A stretch of 44,669 nucleotides of DNA from a candidate division KSB1 bacterium (GCA_034506315.1 JAPDPT010000024.1:1-44669), one strand, 5' to 3'; numbered from the stretch's first letter, positions 28,506 to 37,643 are shown. The notes: a model not told the origin generated them from the letters alone. Translations and numbers: made by a program.

Positions 28506-28535
28506 AATATAGGAAGGGTGTTACCGATAACGCAA
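28506..28535 (-). promoter_or_regulatory. repressor promoter with embedded LacI-type operator
   Basis: On the minus strand TTGCGT (28535-28530) and TATATT (28511-28506) are 18 bp apart. Between and overlapping them is TGTTACCGATAACG (28519-28532), close to the LacI-family pattern TGTTANCGNTAACA. Binding here would block the promoter, so the repressor probably controls its own synthesis. Confidence 0.5.
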
Positions 28536-28606
28536 CAACATTTTTTCAGAGGTCCTCGCCCCTTTCCCAATCCTTGTACCTCGTCCGACGGCGCCTGCGG
28601 AGCCGC

Positions 28607-28623
28607 TTACAACTTTTTACAAC
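28607..28623. repeat. TTACAAC direct repeats one helical turn apart
   Basis: TTACAAC occurs at 28607-28613 and 28617-28623, 10 bp start to start, about 75 bp upstream of the repressor promoter. The spacing suits cooperative binding of a protein on one DNA face. No binder can be named. Confidence 0.3.
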
Positions 28624-28656
28624 CTGGGTTGCGCCCCGCCGGAACCAATATGCCCG

Positions 28657-29649
28657 CTAACGCCGCCACTGCCATCCGCGGACCGCCGTGGGCACTGCGT
28701 ACACCGACGAACGCGCAGTAACAAACAGCAACCGTCCCCCTCGCCCCGCGAACGTGACGTTTGTCGGTTGCTCGGGGAGCAAAATCTCGCCCAGCTTCTC
28801 GCCCGACGGGGCGTACACGGTGACGGAACCGGACGTAAGGTAGAGGTTCCCTCGCTCGTCCAGAGTCATTCCATCGGACCCCTGGCGCACAAAAAGGCGC
28901 TTGTTGCGCAGGGATCCGTCCTCCGCGATGTCGTAGGCATAGGTAGCTTCACCCCCATGATCGGCCACGTAGAGAATCTTGCCATCGGGAGTTCCGATGA
29001 TCCCATTGGGTCTCACTAAGTCGTCAATCACACGGATCACCTGCGTGCGGTCCGGCGGGATAAAGTACACGTGCTCACCGTCCTGTTCCAGATCGTCGCG
29101 CGGCCCGTAGCGGGGATCGGTGAAATACACGCCCCCGTTCGGGCTGACCCAAAGGTCGTTGGGGCTATTCAGCCGCTTGCCTTGGTAGCGTTCGGCCAGG
29201 ATTCGCAGCGTGCCGTCCGGGCTCAGCACGGTCACCCGGCGGTTCTTCCCCTCGCAAATGTACAGATTGCCCGCGCGATCGAGAAAAAGACCATTCGCAC
29301 CGCCTGTATTCCGTCGGAAAAGGACGATCGTTCCGTCAAGGCTCCAGAAGTAGATCCGATCGGCGGGAATATCGGAGAAGTAGACGTTCCCCTGCTCGTC
29401 GGAGGCCGGGCCTTCGGTGAAGCGAAAGCCGGTGCCGAGTTGAACGACCTGCGCGTAGTCGGGGAGGACACCCGCCTTCTTCAGGGCCGCAAGGCCATCA
29501 GCCTGACGACCCAAAGGAGGGCTCCCGGCTGGACCAGAACCACGGCCCACCGATCGGCTTTGGCACGCAACCCAAACGGGTTGGAGCAATAGACAGAAAG
29601 AGATCAGCGCACCGATCACCGGCTTTCTCCAAGAGCCAGCGTAGGCCAT
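28657..29649 (-). CDS. SMP-30/gluconolactonase family protein, exported
   Basis: The product of 330 residues has a signal peptide (VIGALISFCLLLQPVWVACQ, possibly a lipobox VAC) and a six-bladed beta-propeller with calcium-site motifs: FTEGPASDEQGNVYFSDIPA, GLFLDRAGNLYICEG, LNSPNDLWVSPNGGVYFTDP, and NGIIGTPDGKILYVADHG. Family members hydrolyse sugar lactones such as gluconolactone. ATG 29649 has GGAGGT 7 nt upstream. It lies between the DUF1080 gene (92 bp upstream) and the repressor, and probably opens a lactone formed during sugar oxidation. The substrate cannot be told from the sequence. Confidence 0.88.
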   Translation of the reverse strand: MAYAGSWRKPVIGALISFCLLLQPVWVACQSRSVGRGSGPAGSPPLGRQADGLAALKKAGVLPDYAQVVQLGTGFRFTEGPASDEQGNVYFSDIPADRIYFWSLDGTIVLFRRNTGGANGLFLDRAGNLYICEGKNRRVTVLSPDGTLRILAERYQGKRLNSPNDLWVSPNGGVYFTDPRYGPRDDLEQDGEHVYFIPPDRTQVIRVIDDLVRPNGIIGTPDGKILYVADHGGEATYAYDIAEDGSLRNKRLFVRQGSDGMTLDERGNLYLTSGSVTVYAPSGEKLGEILLPEQPTNVTFAGRGGRLLFVTARSSVYAVPTAVRGWQWRR

Positions 29650-29741
29650 CCGAATCACCTCCTCTTCCTGTCGCCACTTTCAACCGCGAAGGAGCACGCC
29701 CTGCGGCTCTGTCTGGCTTCCGCGTGCACGTTGTGGGTGCC

Positions 29742-30812
29742 TCAACGCGCCTTTGCCAGAACCGCTTCGTAGCCAGAATGGTGCAATTTCAGGCTTCTTA
29801 CCTCGCCCTTCGGGTCCATCTCAAATTCCAGTTCGACGTCCACGGACTTGGCGAAAAAGCGGGTCTCGGACTCGGCGAAGATAGGAAACCTCACCCTTTC
29901 GGCCATCTGGACAAAAAGCTGATCCCCATCCCGCGCGATGCCCAATCTGCCAGGTTGGTACTCGCCAACGTAGCGATCGAGCTCCTTTTCCGTGAGGTAG
30001 ATCTCTCTGCGAAGCCCACTATCTGGGAGGCAGGGATCAGGAAGCTCGCGCACCCAAATGTTGCGGAAGCGAACAGGGTTTCCGTGATCCTGCAGCAAGA
30101 TGGGGAGCTTGTCGCGGTGGGGTTTGTAGATGCCCCGCACCATCCACTCCGTGGGACCTTCCAGGGCAACGTGGTCGTGGACGAGCACGCCGTTGTGAAA
30201 CAAGGTCACCGTGGCCGGCTTCAAGAGTTTTCCATCCTCTGAAAAACGGGGCCGGTGGAACACGATGTCGTAGGTCTGCCACTCACCGGGGGGCCGGCAG
30301 GCGTTGACCAGGGGCGGAAATTGCCCGTAGATCGCCGCTGCCTGCCCGTCGGGGTAGGTGTCGTTCTGATAGGAGTCGAGAATCTGGATCTCGTACCGCA
30401 TCATGAGGAAAACGCCGCTGTTGCCTCTTCCCTGCCCCCTTCCCGATGGCGGAACAGGCGCGGACCACTCGATGTGGACCTGACAATCGCCAAAGGCCTG
30501 CAGCGAACGAATGGAACCGCTGCGGGGAACCACCTCCATGTACCCGTTTTCCACTTTCCATCGGGCGGGCCCGCCGTCTTCGGCACGCCAGGCAGACAGG
30601 TCTGTCCCGTCGAACAAGACAATCGCATCGGAAGGAGGTGACCCCGGACGCTCCTGCGTGCCTGGGACAGGCGGGATTACCACGCGCGGGCGCGGCCTGC
30701 TCATGTCGTGCTGCTTCCAGCGCGCAGCCTCACACGCTTGACCCGAGGCCTGGTTTGCGAATAGGGCAGACAGAACTACCGTCCAGATCAAGGCTCCGAC
30801 CTTCCTGCGCAT
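29742..30812 (-). CDS. DUF1080 (3-keto-disaccharide hydrolase family) protein, exported
   Basis: The product of 356 residues has a signal peptide (residues 1-25, ending near NQASGQA) followed by the DUF1080 concanavalin-like domain: VLFDGTDLSAWRAEDGG, WKVENGYMEVVP, FGDCQVHIEWSAP, RGNSGVFLMMRYEIQILDSY, PPGEWQTYDIVFHRPRF and VLVHDHVALEGPT. Characterised members cleave 3-keto-glucosides. The last part (LTEKELDRYVGEYQPGRLGI) looks like a small lipocalin-type domain seen at the end of other exported hydrolases. The start has GGAGGGAGAGG directly upstream. It follows the FucI-fold gene by 40 bp and probably shares its transcript. Confidence 0.88.
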   Translation of the reverse strand: MRRKVGALIWTVVLSALFANQASGQACEAARWKQHDMSRPRPRVVIPPVPGTQERPGSPPSDAIVLFDGTDLSAWRAEDGGPARWKVENGYMEVVPRSGSIRSLQAFGDCQVHIEWSAPVPPSGRGQGRGNSGVFLMMRYEIQILDSYQNDTYPDGQAAAIYGQFPPLVNACRPPGEWQTYDIVFHRPRFSEDGKLLKPATVTLFHNGVLVHDHVALEGPTEWMVRGIYKPHRDKLPILLQDHGNPVRFRNIWVRELPDPCLPDSGLRREIYLTEKELDRYVGEYQPGRLGIARDGDQLFVQMAERVRFPIFAESETRFFAKSVDVELEFEMDPKGEVRSLKLHHSGYEAVLAKAR

Positions 30813-30852
30813 CCTCTCCCTCCATCGTTGGATCAGGAACGAGGGCCCCGGC

Positions 30853-32271
30853 TCACATCTCCATTTCCGTCCGGTATCCGATCAGTCGTCCGAGCTTCAC
30901 AAAGTCCCCCACGTGGTCGCCGTAGAACAAAAGCCTGTGGAGGCCGCCGCGGTAATTATGCAACATCCTGTCGGCGTCCGCGACCTTTGTAGCCACCTTG
31001 GTCCTGCAACCGCGCGGGCCGTCCGGATTATCGATGATCTCCCCCGTACTCAGGATCATGGTATTCACGTCCGCCAGCTTGGCCAGGGTGATCGCCTGGC
31101 CGATGCGCATTTTGACCTGTAGGGAAACTCCCTTGTTGTCCTCCATGTGCGTACGGATAAGATAGGGGGCTTCGGGCCCATCCGGGCCGTCCATTCGGGT
31201 AGCCGCGACGCAGTGGGCGTGGATCACCGTATTCGTCTTGGTGTCGATGACGGGATCGCTGACAAAACCCGGTTTACCCGTCAGGTACTGGCCCAGAATC
31301 TGGGTCATGGTGGAGGCGAGATCCGCTTCGCACACCCCGATTTGCCCGGCATTGTTCAGAAGCGTCCAGGCCACACAGGGGTAGGCCGGCAGGTCTCCTC
31401 GCTGGAATCCGCCCAGGCAATCGATGGTGATCACTTCCGCATCGTATTCGCGGAGGAGCTCGCAAACGGCCAGGTAAAGCCGCATGGAATTCACCACATC
31501 GGTGCGGGAAGGCTCCACCATCCGGATCGCGCGCGCAATGAACGGATCCGCCAGCTCCGCAGCCCGACGCGTGTCGGCCCGTTCGAACGCCTTCTTCAGC
31601 TCGTGGTAGCCCGGAAAGATCACTTTGACCCCGTAGTGCTGTTCGAGCTGCCGCGAGAAGTCGTCCTTTTCGCGGTTCTGTCGGATGCATAGAATCGTGG
31701 TCTGCCGAACGCGGCGAATGGCGTCAAAAATGCGCAGGTACGGGAGCAGGTCCTCGAAATCGCTGCTCGATACTACATCGACCCGGTCGCCGCGAGCTGT
31801 GCGCTGCCCGATCCAGGACCAGTCGTGGCCGCTGTACGGCTGGGAGAAAAGGACTGTAGGATAGCCCATCCCGAGGATGGCCTCCAGGAGGCGACCCACA
31901 CCTGACGTCAGGTTGAACACCAGCAGCCCGTCCACCTCGCCGAGTTTGGCCTGGAACGCGGGCAGGTCCTCTGTGGTCCGCAGAAGCTCGCCACCTACCA
32001 GTTCCACCGGCCGACCGCACTGGGCTCTCAGGTCTTCCAGGATGGCATCCAGCTTCCGGACTTCCGCTGCGAGGTCAATGTCCGGACAGGGCCAGGTCGG
32101 GACCGGCTTAGCCAGATAGACCTTGTGGACTACGGACTTTGCCTTTCGAGCGGCCTGCGGGGAGGGTGGCGCAGCAACGGTCCTCGCGGCCATGGAAAAC
32201 GCGAGCGCTCCCATTGTGGAGGCGGTCGCACCGAGGAACTCCCGGCGGCTTACGGACCATCGGCTCCTCAT
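30853..32271 (-). CDS. Tat-exported protein with L-fucose/L-arabinose isomerase fold
   Basis: The product of 472 residues starts with a clear twin-arginine leader (SRREFLGATASTMGALAFSM) and then a two-domain FucI/AraA-like fold: VDGLLVFNLTSGVGRLLEAI, QPYSGHDWSWIGQRT, ITIDCLGGFQRGDLPAYPCV, GQIGVCEADLASTMTQILGQ, and the late YRGGLHRLLFYGDHVGDFV. Cytoplasmic isomerases of this fold interconvert aldoses and ketoses with Mn2+. Export of such a protein in folded form is unusual, so it may act on a different sugar or be a binding protein. ATG 32271 has GGAGGT 7 nt upstream; the frame continues to 32325 without signal features. Next in line is the DUF1080 gene, 40 bp away. Confidence 0.78.
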   Translation of the reverse strand: MRSRWSVSRREFLGATASTMGALAFSMAARTVAAPPSPQAARKAKSVVHKVYLAKPVPTWPCPDIDLAAEVRKLDAILEDLRAQCGRPVELVGGELLRTTEDLPAFQAKLGEVDGLLVFNLTSGVGRLLEAILGMGYPTVLFSQPYSGHDWSWIGQRTARGDRVDVVSSSDFEDLLPYLRIFDAIRRVRQTTILCIRQNREKDDFSRQLEQHYGVKVIFPGYHELKKAFERADTRRAAELADPFIARAIRMVEPSRTDVVNSMRLYLAVCELLREYDAEVITIDCLGGFQRGDLPAYPCVAWTLLNNAGQIGVCEADLASTMTQILGQYLTGKPGFVSDPVIDTKTNTVIHAHCVAATRMDGPDGPEAPYLIRTHMEDNKGVSLQVKMRIGQAITLAKLADVNTMILSTGEIIDNPDGPRGCRTKVATKVADADRMLHNYRGGLHRLLFYGDHVGDFVKLGRLIGYRTEMEM

Positions 32272-32373
32272 CTTCGAACCTCCCTGGCAAGTCCAACTTC
32301 GGGCGTCGCCTTTTCCCCACCCCATGGCAGAAGATCACCACCACGGTCGGAACTCCCCCTTTACCGGCGCAGC

Positions 32374-35300
32374 TCAGCGTTGGGACCGGGCAAGGGCCGG
32401 TGCGACTTCCACCGCGAAGTCCTCCATCAGACCGTAAGGCAACAGCCGGTACTGATCGCCCCGCGGCTGCTCGGCGGGGGCTTGGCGGAAAAGCCATGGC
32501 CGCACCTGCCCTGCGGGTTCCGCGTGGTAAGGGCCAAGCACGTTTCTCAAAGAGCCGTACACCACCACTTCAATCGTATGGGAACCCGGGCTAATCTCGC
32601 CGGAAACCTCCACTTGGTAAGGAGGCCAGGCCAGGATCCCGGCCGAGCGTCCGTTGACCCGCACCTCGGCAACCGTGCCGGCCCAGCTCCCGAGCCTCAC
32701 GCGGATGCGCGCGGGCGAGGCCACCTTCAGCTGCTTCTGGTACGTGACGGAATGGCCATAGAACGGGCAGCCCTGGTCGCGCCACGGTCCAAGGTCCAGA
32801 GGCCGTTCGGCTACCATTCCCCAGCCCCGATCCAAAGGCACGAGGGAAAATTCTCCGAGCAGGTAGACCGGCTCCAGCTCCGCGTAGATGGACATCGGGC
32901 GGCAAACGATCCGCACCTCGTTCCGTCCCTCGCGCAACAGTCCCGCTACCGGATACACGGCGAAATCGGGATCCAGCCAGGTGCGGCCTGGGAGGGGCTC
33001 AAGCGGCGCGCCGTTCAGGAAAACCTTCCAGATTGCGGGCTGCTCGACGACCAGGTACAGCTTGTCGGACCGCGGCAACTCCAGCACGTGGAAGGGGAAC
33101 GTTGCCTCGAAGCCGGTTTCGGCCCCAAAGGTATCGGCCTCGACCAGCTGCCGGCGGAACTGGATGCCCCGGAACCACGGGTTTTCCGGGAAGCCGTGAT
33201 GCTGCCAGATCAGATCCTGAGCCACGGCAAAAAAGAGACCGGCTTTTTCCACCGTATCCACGCGGACGTCGCAGTAGTCCAGCACCAGCACGTTCAGGGA
33301 GTCCCTCCTGATCTGGAGCGGAGAGGTCTCGGCCCCCGAGAATTCCACTTCTTCTGCCAGTGGCGACCGCTTCTCTTTCCCTTTGGAGCCCACGAACAGC
33401 AGCAGGCTGCCCGCAGGCGGCAGGTGGAAGGTGATGCGAAGCCGGCCTCCCGGCAGGGTCTCCGCGGGAAAGAGAGTGGCGTCCCCGTCGACCGGATCCA
33501 GGCAGAACGCTGACGCTCCCGAGACGATTGCGCTCCCCCGCACCGGCTCCTCAAGACTGGAGTTGACAAGAAAGAGGAGCCGTCCGTCCTTCAGTACCCG
33601 TTGCTGGTGAAAGAGCCAGCTCCCTTCTACCCCAACAAACTGTACGGACTGGTGGGAGCGAAGAGCTTCCAACGCCTGAACTGTCAAGCTGTCGAAAGAG
33701 ACCCAGCGCTGCGGAAAATCGGCTCTCAGACTCCCCCACCAATCTGAGGGGCGACCCTCCAGAAAGGCCGGCGAAGAGAAGGCGTAGACTTTCCCTCCCG
33801 CGCGGAGAAATCGCCTCAGCAATTCGACCGTCGCCCGCTCCGCGCTTTCGAATCCAGGCGGGAGGAGCACGGCCTCGTACTGACCGGCTCCTATCATGAG
33901 TTTGCCCCCTTCGGTCTTACCGTACTTTTCCAGGACTACCTCGCTGCCGAGATCGTACTCAACCTGTTCGTGCGAGAGGCGTGTGACGAATCTCTGGAAC
34001 GGTTCGCCCACGCGGTTGAGCAGCTCCGTGCGGTCGGAGCCGGGTTTGGCGTACATCCAGGCCGAGCTGCTCGGCTCCAGGACCAGGATCCGGTTCACCT
34101 CTCGTCCGGACGAAAGGGCCACCGAGAGCCTGGCGAAGTAGTCCGCCAGATAGCGGTACAGTGGCCACCAGGGCGCGTGCGGCCCGAAGGACTGCGGATA
34201 GTCCATCTTCCGGTCGCCTTTCAGGGACTGCAGGGTGAGGTGCTGGTTCATTAGGTTCACCCCCAGCACGTACTCCCAGTCGCCGAGGCGCTTCATGTCG
34301 GCGAAAGTCAGCTCCCAGCCAGCTCCGCCATACGTCTCGCTAAGAACCCGGGGCCGATCGAACTGATTCGCGATACTGGCCACTTCCCGCACCGATCGCA
34401 CGTTGCCGAACTGGGCATTGACAGCCTCGCTGAACTGGTTGAAGAGGAGATCGATGCCGGGCACATGGTGGTGAACGTACATCACCATCCCATCTGGGCA
34501 TTCCGAAGGATCGGGCCAGGTGTGTTCCCAGTAATGACCTGTCCAGAGCAGGCCAGCGCGGCGACAGTACCTTTCCCATGGCTCCGCCCACCGGCTTTCA
34601 AACAGTTCCAGGAGAAGCCGGCGGTAGTCGTGCCGTACCTTGCGCCATTCCCCCGTTTCCTCAAAGAGACTGGGAAGAAGAGGCCGTAGATCGTATCCGA
34701 AGCGCTCCCGAAATCGTTCGAAGAGATCGGGGGTCCAGCGCACAGCGTCTCGTTGTGGGGGGCGGATATGGGGCTCGTCGGTGAACACGCCCAGCACGGT
34801 ACGACCGAATTCTTTACCCACGGCACGCTCGTAGCCGGTCATGGTCACCTGAATGAACTTTTCCGTAACGCCCGGCAGGAGGAGGTCGACGTACGCGAAC
34901 CCTCCGTACCATTTGTTCATCGGGTAGGACACCTTTCGGAACAGGACGAAGGGGCCGGGCCTTCCGATGGCATCCTCTGGGGTCTCGATCACCTCGTAAT
35001 GGTCGCCGCGCTGCTCCAGGATCACGACGTACTCAGGGCCGGGGGGAGTCGGGAGCGAGTCCCGGCGCTCCGGCACCAACCCCTGCCCAAGCCGATAGGA
35101 TTCCGGCATCTGGGCAGGGACGTGCCCTCCGGCAAAACCGCTCGGGTAGCTGTTCTCATCGTAGAGCCACACATCCATCCCCAGCTCGCGCGCCCGCTTG
35201 GTGGCGTACGCGATAAGCTCGAACCACTCCGGCGACAGGTATTCGGTGAGGAGTCCGTACCGAGGGTGAATGAAGACGCCACCGATCCCCTGCTTCTTGA

Positions 35301-35508
35301 GGGCCGCAAGCTGTTCGTCAATCATTGAGCGCGTAACCCGGTCGTTCCACACCCAGAAAGGCGCCGTCCGGTACCGTGCCGGCGGGTCCTGGAAGAGTCT
35401 GCGTACCTGCGAATAGGTCTCCGGCCGCTTCAGGGCTGGTTTCGGTCCGCAGGCCAGCTGAAGCAGACTTGCGACAGCAAGCAGAATCGTCGCCACCCTT
35501 CCGACCAT
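32374..35508 (-). CDS. GH106-like glycoside hydrolase lipoprotein
   Basis: The product of 1044 residues has a lipoprotein leader (ATILLAVASLLQLAC, acylated Cys in the LQLAC lipobox near residue 20). The catalytic part begins with the pattern TAPFWVWNDRVTRSMIDEQL, GIGGVFIHPRYGL and DVWLYDENSYPSGFAGG, as in GH106-type alpha-L-rhamnosidases and related uncharacterised hydrolases. A middle GH42-like segment (ILVLEPSSSAWMY; AVLLPPGFESAERATVELLR) and C-terminal galactose-binding jelly rolls (WKVFLNGAPLEPLPGRTW; RVRLGSWAGTVAEVRVNG) follow. GGAGG lies 8 nt before ATG 35508. It is the largest enzyme of the sugar cluster and is likely to release the sugar handled by the downstream products. Rhamnosidase is a family-level guess. 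Confidence 0.78.
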   Translation of the reverse strand: MVGRVATILLAVASLLQLACGPKPALKRPETYSQVRRLFQDPPARYRTAPFWVWNDRVTRSMIDEQLAALKKQGIGGVFIHPRYGLLTEYLSPEWFELIAYATKRARELGMDVWLYDENSYPSGFAGGHVPAQMPESYRLGQGLVPERRDSLPTPPGPEYVVILEQRGDHYEVIETPEDAIGRPGPFVLFRKVSYPMNKWYGGFAYVDLLLPGVTEKFIQVTMTGYERAVGKEFGRTVLGVFTDEPHIRPPQRDAVRWTPDLFERFRERFGYDLRPLLPSLFEETGEWRKVRHDYRRLLLELFESRWAEPWERYCRRAGLLWTGHYWEHTWPDPSECPDGMVMYVHHHVPGIDLLFNQFSEAVNAQFGNVRSVREVASIANQFDRPRVLSETYGGAGWELTFADMKRLGDWEYVLGVNLMNQHLTLQSLKGDRKMDYPQSFGPHAPWWPLYRYLADYFARLSVALSSGREVNRILVLEPSSSAWMYAKPGSDRTELLNRVGEPFQRFVTRLSHEQVEYDLGSEVVLEKYGKTEGGKLMIGAGQYEAVLLPPGFESAERATVELLRRFLRAGGKVYAFSSPAFLEGRPSDWWGSLRADFPQRWVSFDSLTVQALEALRSHQSVQFVGVEGSWLFHQQRVLKDGRLLFLVNSSLEEPVRGSAIVSGASAFCLDPVDGDATLFPAETLPGGRLRITFHLPPAGSLLLFVGSKGKEKRSPLAEEVEFSGAETSPLQIRRDSLNVLVLDYCDVRVDTVEKAGLFFAVAQDLIWQHHGFPENPWFRGIQFRRQLVEADTFGAETGFEATFPFHVLELPRSDKLYLVVEQPAIWKVFLNGAPLEPLPGRTWLDPDFAVYPVAGLLREGRNEVRIVCRPMSIYAELEPVYLLGEFSLVPLDRGWGMVAERPLDLGPWRDQGCPFYGHSVTYQKQLKVASPARIRVRLGSWAGTVAEVRVNGRSAGILAWPPYQVEVSGEISPGSHTIEVVVYGSLRNVLGPYHAEPAGQVRPWLFRQAPAEQPRGDQYRLLPYGLMEDFAVEVAPALARSQR

Positions 35509-35595
35509 TTGATCCGCCTCCCGATTAGGGCTCCAGATGCCTGCGCCACACGTGCGATGTACCGTTCCTTTGGTTCGGCTCATCGGGGCCAAGGT

Positions 35596-36315
35596 CTACA
35601 TTTGCCACGGACGGAAGAGATCCACAAGCGTCCTGGGCTCTTCCTCTTCCCGCACAAGACCTGGCTCGTACTGGCCGAGGAGCTCGCGGGTGAACGTGGC
35701 TCCCAAGAGGAAACTCAGTGCCGGGCTCAGGAACACGAACCCGACCACAGTCACAATCCCTACAAGCCAAACGACCAGCTGGCACCCCAGATGCGCGAGG
35801 AAGAGAAGGGGATTTTGCAGCGCCAGATCCAGCGCCAACCTGGCAAGTCTGCGCAGCGGCCAGTTCTTGAGAAAGGTCAGGGGCACCCAGACGGCCAGCC
35901 AGGCGAAGAAGCCCGCGCCGATCCAAAGGGTTATCCCCAGGAAAAAGAGCGAAAGCAACGGAAGGCCAAGTCGGTCGCTGCCGTAAAAGCCAATCCCAGA
36001 GACCGCGGCTGTAACACCCATGACCCCGACGGCGGTTACGCCGAGGCTCCTACCCAAGCTTCGAACCACATTCCTGCGCAAAACGGGGAAATCCGGCACC
36101 CGGTAGCTGGCAAGTTCAGTGGTTAGTGTGCCGAGGAGAGCCACAGCCAAGGGGATCCCAATGAAGCTTAGAGTGAGCAGAAGGCTGAGGAGGCTCGCGA
36201 GCATCAGCTTCCCCACGTGGTCGTACGTAACCCAGAAGAATTTCTTGAGGATCACGGGGAAGCGAGCACGGAAGATGGGTGGCTCGGCGAGGGGCCTTTC
36301 CCGCGGCGTACTCAT
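35596..36315 (-). CDS. YesL/DUF624-like membrane protein
   Basis: The product of 239 residues has about five hydrophobic segments: MLASLLSLLLTLSFIGIPLA, GVTAVGVMGVTAAVSGIGF, LLSLFFLGITLWIGAGFFA, CQLVVWLVGIVTVVGFVFL. The N-terminal cytoplasmic stretch (FPVILKKFFWVTYDHVGKLM) resembles YesL-type (DUF624) proteins, often found in carbohydrate-utilisation clusters, role unknown. Its ATG overlaps the stop of the upstream coiled-coil gene (ATGA at 36312-36315), so the pair is translationally coupled. The GH106-like gene follows after 87 bp. Confidence 0.72.
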   Translation of the reverse strand: MSTPRERPLAEPPIFRARFPVILKKFFWVTYDHVGKLMLASLLSLLLTLSFIGIPLAVALLGTLTTELASYRVPDFPVLRRNVVRSLGRSLGVTAVGVMGVTAAVSGIGFYGSDRLGLPLLSLFFLGITLWIGAGFFAWLAVWVPLTFLKNWPLRRLARLALDLALQNPLLFLAHLGCQLVVWLVGIVTVVGFVFLSPALSFLLGATFTRELLGQYEPGLVREEEEPRTLVDLFRPWQM

Positions 36316-36674
36316 GGGTTCCCTACCGTGGCCGTCTTGCAGACTTCTCGCAGCGCATTCGCGAAGGCCGAAGCCCACTGGTCGAGGCTTTCGATCCAGT
36401 CCAGAACTTCCCCCACGCTAGCCTTTCCCTCGGCCAACCGAGAAGCAATGTCGGAGTCCACCTTCGCCCACAGCTCCTGCAGGTGGCTGTTTCTCCGATA
36501 GACGTCCTCAAGGAGGCGTTCGACGTCGCAGCCGCGGGCGCGCAAGTCCGCCACCAGACTCTCGATCTCGGCCACCCGGCGCTGGAGGGCATGCTCCAGT
36601 AGCTCGGGGCTGAGCTGGGGCTCTCTCCCCGCCTCCTGCTGCCCCTTGGCTCCGCTGCCGGCCCTCCGCTGCAC
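36312..36674 (-). CDS. small coiled-coil protein
   Basis: The product of 120 residues is mostly charged alpha-helix with heptad-like spacing (LEHALQRRVAEIESLVADLR, then VERLLEDVYRRNSHLQELWA). I recognise no family. No signal peptide or membrane segment is seen. The start is GTG 36674 with GGAGGG 7 nt upstream, 27 nt or so after the predicted transcription start. Its end overlaps the start of the YesL-like membrane gene by 4 bp, so a partner role at the membrane is possible. Confidence 0.65.
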   Translation of the reverse strand: MQRRAGSGAKGQQEAGREPQLSPELLEHALQRRVAEIESLVADLRARGCDVERLLEDVYRRNSHLQELWAKVDSDIASRLAEGKASVGEVLDWIESLDQWASAFANALREVCKTATVGNP

Positions 36675-36707
36675 GTCTCTTCCCTCCGTTTGGCCGAGGC
36701 CCCGGTG

Positions 36708-36736
36708 AATCTAACCAATGCGCCCGCGGGTGTCAA
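36708..36736 (-). promoter_or_regulatory. near-consensus sigma-70 promoter of the sugar cluster
   Basis: On the minus strand TTGACA (36736-36731) and TAGATT (36713-36708) are separated by 17 bp. It points at the coiled-coil gene (start 36674) and probably at the YesL-like, GH106-like and following genes, whose gaps are 40-102 bp. Confidence 0.6.
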
Positions 36737-36905
36737 GAGCGACAAGTACGAACCCACACCTTCCCAGCCCTTGGTCCGACGCGCCGAATCCCGCGAAGAA
36801 GCCCAGCTACGTAGGCCCGAGCCGCGCACTTCACATGCCGCTCAACTCGCCCGAGATGCTTCGAACGATCCACGCGTCCTTCACCCCGGTCTAGGAGTGT
36901 GCTCC

Positions 36906-37643
36906 TTACCTCTGCGCCCGCGAGGAGAACGCGCGCGATACGCCCACGTCGAGATGCACTCCCCAGATGTTTGCTTGGAGGGAGCCGCCGTACGCGGACA
37001 TCCGCGACAGCCTGGCTGCACTGCACCGAGCGGACACGTCGGCGCTCCAGGCACGGCTGAGCTTCACTGCTCCGCCGAGCCCCACCTGCAGGCACAGACC
37101 GGACATCTCGTACCGCTGCACCCAATGGCCATCGACGCAATCCTCGACGTGAGGGATTGCCGCTCCCGCACCCGCACGCAGCCCCATCGCGAAAACCCGA
37201 TTGTGGACGAGCGGGTAGAACACGTTGCCCAGAAGAAGGTTCAAGCCGTGGCTCAGGCTGAAGCTGCGGACGTAGCGCGAGAACAGACCGCGTTCACTGA
37301 CCTGCATTCCCTTCCAGCGCCCTTCGATATTCACGCGTTCTGACTCGCGGGCGTAGGCCTTGGCGTGCACAAACTCCAGTTCTACCACGGGGGATCGCCC
37401 CCTGGATCGGACCCTCTTCCCTACGCGAATGCCGTAGTAGAACGGTGATTGCAGGGAACGGCCGCGCAAGGGAACGTCACGGAGCCACAGGTCCGTGTGC
37501 CACGCGTCCTGGCGGAGGAGAAGATCGGTGGGCTGAGGCAGGTAAAGGCCTGTGTAGAGGGTCACAGCAACCTGGGCGCGACTGATGGGCACGAGCAAAG
37601 AAACCCCCAGTATGCCTAAAAGGGAAGCAAGCCGTCTCGACAT
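36906..37643 (-). CDS. outer-membrane beta-barrel protein of unknown function
   Basis: The product of 245 residues begins with a signal peptide (LASLLGILGVSLLVPISRAQ) and continues with alternating polar/hydrophobic strands typical of a small porin-like barrel (VAVTLYTGLYLPQP, FYYGIRVGKRV, GLNLLLGNVFYPLV, MGLRAGAGAAIPHVED, IWGVHLDVGVSRAF). It has four Cys in the C-terminal half, somewhat unusual for such barrels. GGGAGG 8 nt before ATG 37643 supports the start. It stands alone, with 231 bp before the sugar-cluster promoter and a divergent gene upstream. Family not recognised. Confidence 0.7.
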   Translation of the reverse strand: MSRRLASLLGILGVSLLVPISRAQVAVTLYTGLYLPQPTDLLLRQDAWHTDLWLRDVPLRGRSLQSPFYYGIRVGKRVRSRGRSPVVELEFVHAKAYARESERVNIEGRWKGMQVSERGLFSRYVRSFSLSHGLNLLLGNVFYPLVHNRVFAMGLRAGAGAAIPHVEDCVDGHWVQRYEMSGLCLQVGLGGAVKLSRAWSADVSARCSAARLSRMSAYGGSLQANIWGVHLDVGVSRAFSSRAQR

